A DNA stretch of 5,932 nt, taken from assembly GCA_016765335.1 (NCBI GenBank), contig JAESQE010000546.1, positions 1 to 5,932 of the forward strand, written 5' to 3'. How positions within the stretch are numbered: position 1 is the first letter of the stretch; every line of letters begins with the position of its first letter. Positions 1 to 5,864 of the stretch are shown here, one piece after another. The notes under the pieces were generated by a model that worked only from the letters and a program-made list of their open reading frames with translations, searched no databases and was not told where the DNA came from. Origin of the DNA: Planctomycetaceae bacterium (lineage in GTDB: Bacteria; Planctomycetota; Planctomycetia; Planctomycetales; Planctomycetaceae). Position numbers and translations under genes: made by a program.

Positions 1-276
1 CGAACTATTAGTGGTTTTGGAAAGCAGGTAACTGGTATTAATTATGTCGGCACAAGTGACAATCTTGTCAGCAGCTGCGGCGACAAAGCCGTTCGCATGT
101 ACCAGGCTGCAAACGGAAAGAACTACCGAACTTTAAATGGTGCCGAGAATTATCTTTACACCATCGCGGTCACTCGGAATGAAGAATTAGTGATTAGCGG
201 AGGACAGAATGGTATTGTTCGCGTTTGGGATGGAAAAACCGGGAAGCTACTGAATTCGATCAAGCCAGTCGAGTAA
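1..276 (+). CDS. WD40-repeat protein, C-terminal fragment (5' end outside window)
   Basis: Frame 1 is open from the first base to a TAA at 274-276 and gives the last 91 residues of a longer protein. Two WD40-type blades are readable. One ends around 'DKAVRMYQAANGK'. The second reads 'VISGGQNGIVRVWDGKTGK', with the typical Gly-rich turn, the hydrophobic-Arg-hydrophobic strand and the closing Trp-Asp. WD40 blades build a beta-propeller that serves as a protein-interaction platform. In planctomycetes such repeats often form the C-terminal part of large proteins with other N-terminal domains such as kinases or cytochrome/PSD1-type domains, but which applies here cannot be seen. The protein ends only about 9 residues after the last blade, so this is a natural C-terminus. 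A strong hairpin terminator follows 53 bases after the stop. Confidence 0.85.
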   Translation, partial: RTISGFGKQVTGINYVGTSDNLVSSCGDKAVRMYQAANGKNYRTLNGAENYLYTIAVTRNEELVISGGQNGIVRVWDGKTGKLLNSIKPVE

Positions 277-329
277 TTTGACTAATTACCTGAATTTGTA
301 CTTCGCTGGCTACTGATTGAAGCAATTAA

Positions 330-368
330 AAAAAGAGCCTGATAGATCCGATCTATCAGGCTCTTTTT
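330..368. terminator. Bidirectional intrinsic terminator
   Basis: A perfect 18-bp inverted repeat (330-347 with 351-368) surrounds a 3-base loop, CCG. The core gagcctgatagat / atctatcaggctc is flanked by a run of 7 A on the left (328-334) and 5 T on the right, so either strand's transcript has a stem ending in U residues. It lies 53 bases after the WD40 stop (+) and 14 bases after the stop of the minus-strand gene at 383-631, as expected for a shared terminator between convergent genes. Confidence 0.9.
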
Positions 369-382
369 GTTGAACAATAAAC

Positions 383-631
383 TTATGATATCCAGCTCAA
401 TGACCATGCGGTTAAACTGAAAAGTCCGCTAACTAAAAATGTGGGAAAGTAATCTGAGATTGTGTTTTGCTTAATTTTAGAAGCTAAATCTGCTTTTTGA
501 CGAAGCTCGTGATTTAATGCTTCCAGAAATTGGACTTGAAGAATATTTGTATCGAAATGCATAATCATACGCTCCATAGATTGTTTTTTATGAGAAAGAA
601 CTACAAGATCTTTACTTGTCGCTAAATCCAT
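383..631 (-). CDS. Small protein of unknown function with C-terminal membrane segment
   Basis: An 82-residue frame starts with ATG at 631-629 and stops with TAA at 385-383. I do not recognise the family. Residues about 15-57 are rich in charged and Leu/Ile residues and look helical, possibly a short coiled coil. Residues 61-81 (from 'YFPTFLVSGLF') form one hydrophobic stretch long enough to cross a membrane, after Lys52 and Lys54 and right at the C-terminus. This suggests a tail-anchored small membrane protein. No good Shine-Dalgarno precedes the start (only GGA directly abutting it), so the start is uncertain; Met19, 22 or 24 are alternatives. The best argument that it is real is its position: its stop lies 14 bases from the strong stem at 330-368, which has a U-run for this strand. 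No longer frame competes here. It could still be a chance frame. Confidence 0.5.
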   Translation of the reverse strand: MDLATSKDLVVLSHKKQSMERMIMHFDTNILQVQFLEALNHELRQKADLASKIKQNTISDYFPTFLVSGLFSLTAWSLSWIS

Positions 632-714
632 CCGAATTATTGATGGGTACTAAAAGTTGAGATGCTGGCAGATGTTAATAGTTATCGGACAATAGGGTCT
701 CGTCAATAACTAGG

Positions 715-758
715 CAGTCTCGGCTGCATGAGAAAGATACGTTATGCAACCGAGATTG
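715..758. repeat. Imperfect inverted repeat, 15-bp arms, 14-base loop
   Basis: The left arm cagtctcggctgcat (715-729) and right arm atgcaaccgagattg (744-758) are inverted copies with two differences. Whichever strand is transcribed, one difference becomes a G-U pair and the other a mismatch, so a hairpin is possible in either RNA. No T-run follows on either side, so it is unlikely to be an ordinary terminator. It could be a structured leader, a REP-like palindrome or a decayed element end; nothing in the sequence decides between these. Confidence 0.55.
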
Positions 759-802
759 ATTGGTTGTAGGGACTGACGGGATTACTCTTTGTCGCCACTT
801 CA

Positions 803-831
803 TTCAGCCAGATCTTCAGAATTGGTATAAA
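803..831 (+). promoter_or_regulatory. Candidate promoter (extended -10) upstream of the lipoprotein gene
   Basis: TATAAA at 826-831 is preceded by TGG at 823-825, an extended -10 arrangement. A poor -35 (TTCAGC, 803-808) lies 17 bases upstream. If used, transcription would start near 838 and give a leader of about 200 bases that includes the stem at 887-913. This is a consensus match by eye only. Planctomycete promoters are poorly characterised, and other AT-rich sites in the region could serve. Confidence 0.3.
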
Positions 832-886
832 TTAAGTATGTGCAACCGCATTTGGCTGCGAATTCACTTATAAAGCAGTAAAATCA

Positions 887-913
887 TGTCTCCCCGAAGA
901 TCGTGGGGAGACA
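887..913. repeat. Hairpin, 9-bp GC-rich stem
   Basis: tgtctcccc (887-895) pairs perfectly with ggggagaca (905-913) around a 9-base loop. There is no U-run on either side, so it does not look like a standard terminator. It lies about 130 bases before the GTG start of the lipoprotein gene and would fall in that gene's leader if the 803-831 promoter is real, which makes a regulatory or RNA-stabilising role possible. Confidence 0.5.
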
Positions 914-1033
914 GTTCGTGATCATTTTCTTAGAATGCATAAAATGAGCTGGCGACTAAAGCATTCCGTTTTGGTACCGTCGAGTTTCTTCGAAGCAGTT
1001 CTGCTTTAAAGTCTGTTATTCCATATTAAGTAC

Positions 1034-1038
1034 GAGGA
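1034..1038 (+). promoter_or_regulatory. Ribosome binding site deciding a GTG start
   Basis: GAGGA lies 7 bases before the GTG at 1046. The frame is closed by TAA at 1007-1009 and there is no ATG between that stop and 1046, so this site supports GTG as the true start. The start is also exactly where a lipoprotein signal peptide begins. Confidence 0.7.
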
Positions 1039-1045
1039 TTGTTAC

Positions 1046-3034
1046 GTGATATTTCCTGTCAACTTCCTGCTCCATAAAAACATCACTTTGCTGAGCATTA
1101 TCTGTCTATCTGTTTCACTATGTTCTGGGTGCGGGCAAAAGTCGGAGCAGCAGGATATCGATCCGACTCAATTGACAGAAAACCAAACAGAACAAGATGA
1201 TGAGAATCAATCTCCTTGGGTGGGGCGTTGGGAGCTTTTGGTCAACAATCAGACGAGTGAATTTCGTCCAATTATTATTGAGATTGGTGAGTCCTCTGGT
1301 AAATTCATGTTTCGAATGATTGCCAAACTTCCAATGAAAGAATTTGAGAAATGGAATCTGGTTCATGCTCAATTTACAGAAGATTCTGTTTTATTAGCAA
1401 TTAATACCGGAGAGACTTATTTGACATTTGATGGAACGTTGCATGGTGAGACCGTTCTGGGAAGTCTTTTCGCATCCGAGCAAATCGATCCTTCCCCAGC
1501 TCGTTTGATCAAGACGTCTCGTTTTGATTTACAAGAGAGCGATACACAGCAGGTAGTTGAAGGCGTTAAAGAGTTTGAAAACGCATTCAATTCAATTGAT
1601 CAAATCGCAGCACTGGGTGAGTTCATTAAGACTCACCCCAATAACCCGCTGATCTTTATTTCCTACAAAGCCATGCTAAGCCAGGCAATCGATAAGAAAA
1701 TGCCGTTGGAACAAGTTCAGAAGATCGTTGGCGAAGTGAAGAAATCATCAGGTCGATGGGGGCATAACATGGCTCCATTTACCGATAGGGAGATTATTGA
1801 ACTTACTGCTGAAAAAACCAATTATCGATCACTGGCGATTGAATCATTCACTGTCTTGAATGAACTTATTGGTGAAGAAACAGTTGAGAAAATGCGTAAG
1901 CAAATGGACGAATATCAGGCTCGTCTTGATTTGACCAGTGAAGATAAAGAGGAGCAGGCCCGGGGTGAAACTGCGGTCAAAGAACTTCTCAAGCAAAAGC
2001 CCTTTTATCTCAAACTGATTCTCAGCTTAGCAGAATTCTATGAAAACAATAATCGAACAGACGATGCACTAAAAGTTTACAGCAGACTTGCCGTACTTCC
2101 TGGAGTTTCCCGTTCGATGCAATCAATGAAATCTTCCACAGGGGAAGAAGTGAATGTGCTTGAAAAGACTCGCGAATTGTGGAAGGGGCAAGACGCTGAT
2201 TTTGATCATTATTTGGATGAATTCTATGAAAAGGAAGTACATTTCTTTACCGAAAAAGAGAAGCCTGAAGTACCACTTCGCGAGGGACGTCGAATTTTGA
2301 TGGTTGAGCTGTTTACGGGGGCTGTTTGCCCTCCTTGTGTTGCTGGTGACCTGGCTCTTGGTGGAGTTGAAAAAATGCTTCCAGCTCCTAATTTTATTGC
2401 AGTTCGATACCATCAGCACATTCCAGGCCCCGACCCATTAACCGTTGCCGCTGGAGAGGCTCGTTTTACTTATTACGATGGTACGGGAACTCCGACGATG
2501 GCCTTCAATGGGAAAAAAGTAGAGAATATTGGTGGTTCGATACTTCAGGCAGATCAGTACTATCAGGAAATCTATCCACACATTAAAAATCTTATTTCCC
2601 AGATTTCAATCGTAAAACTTGACTTAGAAGCGAGTGTTCAAGGGGATGTTATCCAGATACAAGCGAAAGTCGAAAATGTTCCCAAGGTCAAGAATAACGT
2701 AAAATTACGGCTGTTGATTGTTGATCCGAAAATGAGATATGCTGCCTCGAATGGTATTCGGTTTCACGAAATGGTTGCTCGGGATATGCCTGGAGGCCCT
2801 AACGGTGTGCTGATTTCAGATGGATCTGCGGATATCAAGATAGATCATTCAACATCTAAGATGCAAACAGAAATTATGAAAGAGCTGAAATCACTTGAAA
2901 AAAACCGGGGTTTCAAGTTTGACGAGATGCCTATAGAATTAAAACAGATCCGAGTGATTGCCTTTGTACAGGATGACGCGACTCGTGAGATTTTACAGTC
3001 TGCGATATCTCCAGTTCTTACAATATCACCTTAG
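1046..3034 (+). CDS. Lipoprotein with C-terminal thioredoxin-like (CPPC) domain
   Basis: 662 residues, GTG start with a good ribosome site. Residues 1-29 form a lipoprotein signal: Lys11, a hydrophobic core, then 'SLCSGC' with Cys29 as the predicted lipidated residue. Cys at -3 of the lipobox is unusual. An acidic linker (about 34-56) follows. Residues 58-160, from 'WVGRWELL', look beta-rich, like a small lipocalin-type barrel. Residues about 165-410 are helical, with a TPR-like stretch at 316-352. From about 410 a thioredoxin-like fold begins: 'VELFTGAVCPPCVAGD' carries the CXXC at Cys428-Cys431, and 'GTGTPTMAFNG' supplies the expected cis-proline, Pro483. Residues 520-660 form a beta-rich tail containing 'NGIRFHEMVARDMPGG' (from Asn569), a motif I associate with planctomycete and Omp28-related thioredoxin proteins. 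The mature protein has no cysteines besides Cys29 and the CXXC pair. Inferred role: membrane-anchored thiol-disulfide exchange outside the cytoplasm; the partner is unknown. It is probably transcribed with the hydrolase that follows. Confidence 0.85.
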   Translation: MIFPVNFLLHKNITLLSIICLSVSLCSGCGQKSEQQDIDPTQLTENQTEQDDENQSPWVGRWELLVNNQTSEFRPIIIEIGESSGKFMFRMIAKLPMKEFEKWNLVHAQFTEDSVLLAINTGETYLTFDGTLHGETVLGSLFASEQIDPSPARLIKTSRFDLQESDTQQVVEGVKEFENAFNSIDQIAALGEFIKTHPNNPLIFISYKAMLSQAIDKKMPLEQVQKIVGEVKKSSGRWGHNMAPFTDREIIELTAEKTNYRSLAIESFTVLNELIGEETVEKMRKQMDEYQARLDLTSEDKEEQARGETAVKELLKQKPFYLKLILSLAEFYENNNRTDDALKVYSRLAVLPGVSRSMQSMKSSTGEEVNVLEKTRELWKGQDADFDHYLDEFYEKEVHFFTEKEKPEVPLREGRRILMVELFTGAVCPPCVAGDLALGGVEKMLPAPNFIAVRYHQHIPGPDPLTVAAGEARFTYYDGTGTPTMAFNGKKVENIGGSILQADQYYQEIYPHIKNLISQISIVKLDLEASVQGDVIQIQAKVENVPKVKNNVKLRLLIVDPKMRYAASNGIRFHEMVARDMPGGPNGVLISDGSADIKIDHSTSKMQTEIMKELKSLEKNRGFKFDEMPIELKQIRVIAFVQDDATREILQSAISPVLTISP

Positions 3035-3088
3035 TCACAGGATCAATGTGCTGTCATCAAGCTCGATAATAAAGGCTTTAAATTTCAG

Positions 3089-3979
3089 TTGTGTGCAAAG
3101 CAATCTAGACGTATTGGCATTGGAAGAAGAAAATTGACAACTGAAAACAAGACCGGAAAACCTTCATTTTTACGAGGTTTTCTTTCGACATGCTCGTATG
3201 TTCGAGCACTGATGGGCGGATTGTGGTTGAAGCCTTTGGGCTTTGATTCTCCTGAAAGAATGAAGAATGGCTTGACGATAGTTCTTCCCGGCATCGAAGG
3301 GATCGGGGCCATGAATTACTCGCTGGCCCGGGGACTCAATGACTCCGATCTGCCTTATGCAATCCAGATTGACGATTGGACGAAAAGATACAAGCCAGCA
3401 TTTCTCAATTTGGTTTTGACCGACCGGATTGACTTCGAAGCTGAACGGCTGAGTGAAAAAGTTGTTGATTATCAGAATCAGAACCCTGGAAAGCCGGTAC
3501 ATTTGGTAGGACATTCTGGTGGAGCCGCATTGATCGCCAAGATTCTTGAAGCTTTGCCGGATGGCCGGACCGTGAATAGCGCTGTAATGATCGCCCCGGC
3601 ATTGAGTCCTCGATATGATCTCAGTAAAGCCTTGAAAAAAGTGACTGGCAAACTGGTTAATATTCGCTCTCGCTGGGATTGGTATTTTCTGGGAATTGGG
3701 ACAATGATGGTAGGAACCTTGGATCGTCGGTTCAGCGCTTCAGCCGGAAATGTTGGATTCAAGATGCCTGATGAAAGCGAAAAAGAGCGGCACTGCTTGT
3801 ATCGGGATCGGTTTCAGCAAATCAAATACAAGTTTTCGATGCTGAAAGACTGGCATTACGGCGGACACCTGAGCTGTGTTAATCGTGTCTTTGTTGAGAG
3901 ACACATCTCCCCAATCTTACGGGCAGCAATTCCTCAAGTCGTTTCAAGTAAAAAGACTTCAAGCTCAGAAGCAGTTTGA
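3089..3979 (+). CDS. Alpha/beta hydrolase (serine hydrolase, GHSGG)
   Basis: Up to 296 residues. 'GLTIVLPGIEGIG' (from about residue 59) is the first core strand and oxyanion region. 'VHLVGHSGGAALIA' is the nucleophile elbow, with Ser143 in Gly-His-Ser-Gly-Gly. Asp197 in 'RSRWDWYFLG', just after a hydrophobic strand, and His260 in 'HYGGHLS' complete a plausible Ser-Asp-His triad. The substrate cannot be told; an esterase or lipase-like activity is the broad inference. The start is uncertain. TTG at 3089 is the first possible start in a frame open since the preceding stop. TTG at 3134 has a better-placed GGAAG, 7 bases upstream. ATG at 3212 would leave only 18 residues before the core strand. 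A basic, moderately hydrophobic N-terminus (about 13-50) may contact the membrane but is not a clear signal peptide. It lies 54 bases after the lipoprotein gene with no terminator between them, so an operon is likely. Confidence 0.85.
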   Translation: MCAKQSRRIGIGRRKLTTENKTGKPSFLRGFLSTCSYVRALMGGLWLKPLGFDSPERMKNGLTIVLPGIEGIGAMNYSLARGLNDSDLPYAIQIDDWTKRYKPAFLNLVLTDRIDFEAERLSEKVVDYQNQNPGKPVHLVGHSGGAALIAKILEALPDGRTVNSAVMIAPALSPRYDLSKALKKVTGKLVNIRSRWDWYFLGIGTMMVGTLDRRFSASAGNVGFKMPDESEKERHCLYRDRFQQIKYKFSMLKDWHYGGHLSCVNRVFVERHISPILRAAIPQVVSSKKTSSSEAV

Positions 3980-4001
3980 GTTGTGCCGCTTGGCAGCTGC
4001 A

Positions 4002-5432
4002 TCAAAGAGGAAGTGCTTCACCGGTGATTGTTTTGAATTGTGACTTTGTCAGCTTTTTCCAGATTTCGGTTGCTTCGAGAATTTGGCAGCCTCTTTGGCG
4101 AGCTTCGACAGTAAGTTCATGCTCCAGCGGTATATTGCAAAGATCGACAACAGTCATACCCGGCTGAAAGTAGGAGGGGTTTATCTGCTGGCGACCGGTC
4201 CCTTGCTTTACTTCAGAATCAGTCAGAATCACTAGATCGCAGTGAGATTCGTAGATGCCCTGGAATGGGACATGTCGAATCTGTAACTCTTCGGCCAGCT
4301 TTCGAGCTTGTTTTTCATCAGTTCCGGTTACATTAATAACCATTGGTTCTTTCTGCATCAACTGGATTACTGTTTTTGCAGTGCTGTTGGTTCCAATAAT
4401 CATCGCGGCTGATCGGTTCTGTTTTTTTCCACTGCCAGAGGTGAAATGCATGACTTCATCCAAGTTCTTTCGAAGACTCCGCAGCAACGAATTGTAGCCG
4501 TGCCAACCGTCTGCTTGTTTAAGGAACAGATCGAAATAATCAGTAGCACGGTCACGACCTGATGCATGATCGGCTAAAGGGAGTAAACGAGAGGCGAGAT
4601 GTTTGTTGGCAATGAGGACTTTAATCTTCAGGATATCGAACATCTTTGTGAGACGGTCTGTTTTTTTTATATGCACCGGAAGACAGCGAATATTTAAACT
4701 GAGTTTTCGAAAGCCTTCATTCATCATTTTTAATGTTTGAGTCTCGGCCTCTGTGAGTCCAGCGACTGCGATAAATGTTGTTTTTTTATTGATGTCATCA
4801 ATGTGATACGTTTCTTTAAGTTCGCGGATGGTGGCTTGGCCCGGGAAGTCTTCCATCCCTTTTTCCAGAGCAGCATAAATCCAAGGGGAGTTGTATTTCA
4901 TTCCCAGGACAGAGAATGTCAATTCACCTCGACTGAGTCCTTGACCGACAATTGGAATCGAACGATGCTGGCACACAACTGCTAATAAAGGCCAGGCGTC
5001 ACTGAGTGTGAGAGTAGGCCAGCGAAATTTGATCACATCAGCCTGATGTTTAGCGGCTTCTTCAAGGATGGAGTCGATATCGTATTCGGGATGATCCAGC
5101 CTAGTGATTGCAATGACTCGCTGAGTTTTTCCATAACGTGGGATTTCAGCAGCAATGTCGAGATCAAGTTCTATGTAATCTGGTCCTGCAACAATTGCCT
5201 GTCTGAGAAGTGAAATCCGCTCTTCTTCGGTGCCAGCCCAGTGTCCGCCATCCTGTTTGCGACGACAAGAAATAATCACAGGCTTATTCAACCCGCCAAT
5301 GAGATCGTTGAAGTCTGGCGTTTTGACTAAATAGTCGATGCATAGTTCAATGATATCTCCCTGCCTGGACGCATTGAGAAGATCAACCTTTGCCAAGGTT
5401 CGAGATTTGGGGGTCACCGAAATGCAAATCAT
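4002..5432 (-). CDS. Fused 3-dehydroquinate dehydratase/shikimate dehydrogenase homologue, probably catalytically degenerate
   Basis: 476 residues from ATG 5432-5430, which has GAGGA 6 bases upstream and gives the family-like N-terminus 'MICISV'. A TTG at 5465 would add 11 residues without such support. Residues 1-210 match type I DHQ dehydratase: 'PVIISCRRKQDGGHW' (51-65), 'ADVIKFRW' with the Schiff-base lysine as Lys135, and 'FPGQ' ending at Gln199. Residues 218-476 match shikimate dehydrogenase: 'KVLIANK' for VTIPHK (Lys277), 'GWHGYN' for GxxGxNTD, a nucleotide-binding-like strand 'AMIIGTNSTA', and 'SQFKTITG' near the end. By eye the catalytic His of the dehydratase is Arg111 and its substrate Arg (ELR) is Cys31. 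In the second half the catalytic Asp is Leu316, HSLSP is ETQTL (230-234), GAGGA is GTNST, and the late shikimate-binding Gln is Leu461. The fold is well supported; enzyme activity is doubtful. Genuine planctomycete AroDE is also fused, so this looks like a diverged paralogue. It converges on the hydrolase gene with a 22-base gap. Confidence 0.85.
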   Translation of the reverse strand: MICISVTPKSRTLAKVDLLNASRQGDIIELCIDYLVKTPDFNDLIGGLNKPVIISCRRKQDGGHWAGTEEERISLLRQAIVAGPDYIELDLDIAAEIPRYGKTQRVIAITRLDHPEYDIDSILEEAAKHQADVIKFRWPTLTLSDAWPLLAVVCQHRSIPIVGQGLSRGELTFSVLGMKYNSPWIYAALEKGMEDFPGQATIRELKETYHIDDINKKTTFIAVAGLTEAETQTLKMMNEGFRKLSLNIRCLPVHIKKTDRLTKMFDILKIKVLIANKHLASRLLPLADHASGRDRATDYFDLFLKQADGWHGYNSLLRSLRKNLDEVMHFTSGSGKKQNRSAAMIIGTNSTAKTVIQLMQKEPMVINVTGTDEKQARKLAEELQIRHVPFQGIYESHCDLVILTDSEVKQGTGRQQINPSYFQPGMTVVDLCNIPLEHELTVEARQRGCQILEATEIWKKLTKSQFKTITGEALPL

Positions 5433-5438
5433 GCTTTT

Positions 5439-5443
5439 TCCTC
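5439..5443 (-). promoter_or_regulatory. Ribosome binding site deciding the AroDE-like start
   Basis: On the minus strand GAGGA (plus-strand tcctc) lies 6 bases before the ATG at 5432-5430. It supports this ATG over the in-frame TTG at 5465, which has no comparable site, and gives the N-terminus usual for the family. Confidence 0.75.
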
Positions 5444-5479
5444 GTTGCCCTGCAACTACTGCCAATTTGTATGAGAGAT

Positions 5480-5485
5480 ATTATA
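5480..5485 (-). promoter_or_regulatory. Consensus -10 hexamer at the edge of the inverted-repeat element
   Basis: Minus-strand TATAAT, a perfect -10 hexamer, ends 47 bases before the AroDE-like ATG. Five of its bases are the tip of the element's inverted repeat and the sixth (5480) is flanking DNA. The -35 position with a 17-base spacer (5503-5508, minus-strand GCGCGA) is a poor match. A start near 5473 would give a leader of about 40 bases that contains the ribosome site. Confidence 0.45.
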
Positions 5486-5548
5486 CGCATTCGCGTATTT
5501 GTTCGCGCGTTGGATATTTCCTAACCTCTTGTCAGTGCAAGGCCACGA
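5481..5548 (+). repeat. Left terminal inverted-repeat arm
   Basis: Begins ttatacgcattcgcg. It contains two smaller palindromes: atacgc-attc-gcgtat (5483-5498) and cttgt-cagt-gcaag (5528-5541). Both have counterparts in the right arm. Near perfect identity at the tip and decay inward is the pattern expected when the end is the protein-recognised part. Confidence 0.8.
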
Positions 5549-5864
5549 TCAAACACGCAACGCAGGTTTAAATTGAGTTTGGTATTAATAATAGTACAGT
5601 TTATCGTTGGTCTTTGATATGTAAATTGTCAATCAACGCAAGATGGTGATCAAAACGAACTTATTGAAAATGTCGCGAGATAAGAAGAGATTGATTTCTT
5701 CGATTCAATGGACATCTTGAGCAGACTCGTCATAATTCCTGCTTGTTAATATTAAGGGAACCGCTATTAATCCCAAAGGTTCTCGAATACAGTTTGGTTA
5801 TAAAAAACCGTTCAGAAATCCCCTCTAACTCCAAACACAATTAATACTTGTGCGAAGCTCTCGC

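Larger units (their letters stand above)
632..1045. other. Intergenic region with inverted repeats, no gene seen
   Basis: These 414 bases between two divergently transcribed genes hold no convincing coding frame on either strand. They contain an imperfect 15-bp inverted repeat (715-758), a candidate extended -10 promoter (803-831), a 9-bp GC-rich stem (887-913) and the ribosome binding site of the next gene. A weaker dyad, gttat...ataac (681-685 with 706-710), sits just before the first repeat. The motif pair tgcaacc/ggctgc occurs twice, as 723-750 and again at 842-859 in the reverse order. No tRNA, rRNA or known riboswitch pattern was recognised. Confidence 0.6.

Noticed and set aside
887..913. 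The 9-bp GC-rich stem as an intrinsic terminator
   Set aside because: No run of T follows on either strand, and no gene ends just before it.
2123..2419. Minus-strand open frame of 98 codons inside the lipoprotein gene
   Set aside because: It lies opposite a well-supported coding sequence and has an unlike-protein composition with no recognisable motif. The same holds for minus-strand frames at 1118-1372 and within 3085-3762.
3980..4001. Terminator between the convergent hydrolase and AroDE-like genes
   Set aside because: The region offers only a 4-bp stem (tgcc-gctt-ggca) and the palindrome gcagctgc, with no U-run, which is too weak to call.
3976..4985. Plus-strand open frames at 3976-4167, 4255-4497 and 4737-4985
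   Set aside because: They run antisense to the AroDE-like gene, whose frame carries clear family motifs. They are shadows of its codon pattern.
5433..5465. TTG at 5465 as the start of the AroDE-like protein (11 residues longer)
   Set aside because: The ATG at 5432 has GAGGA 6 bases upstream and yields the usual family N-terminus. The TTG has no ribosome site and would place the start only about 15 bases from the candidate -10.
5338..5571. Plus-strand open frame of 77 codons crossing the AroDE-like start and the left repeat arm
   Set aside because: It straddles a gene, its promoter region and a repeat, and shows no recognisable protein features.
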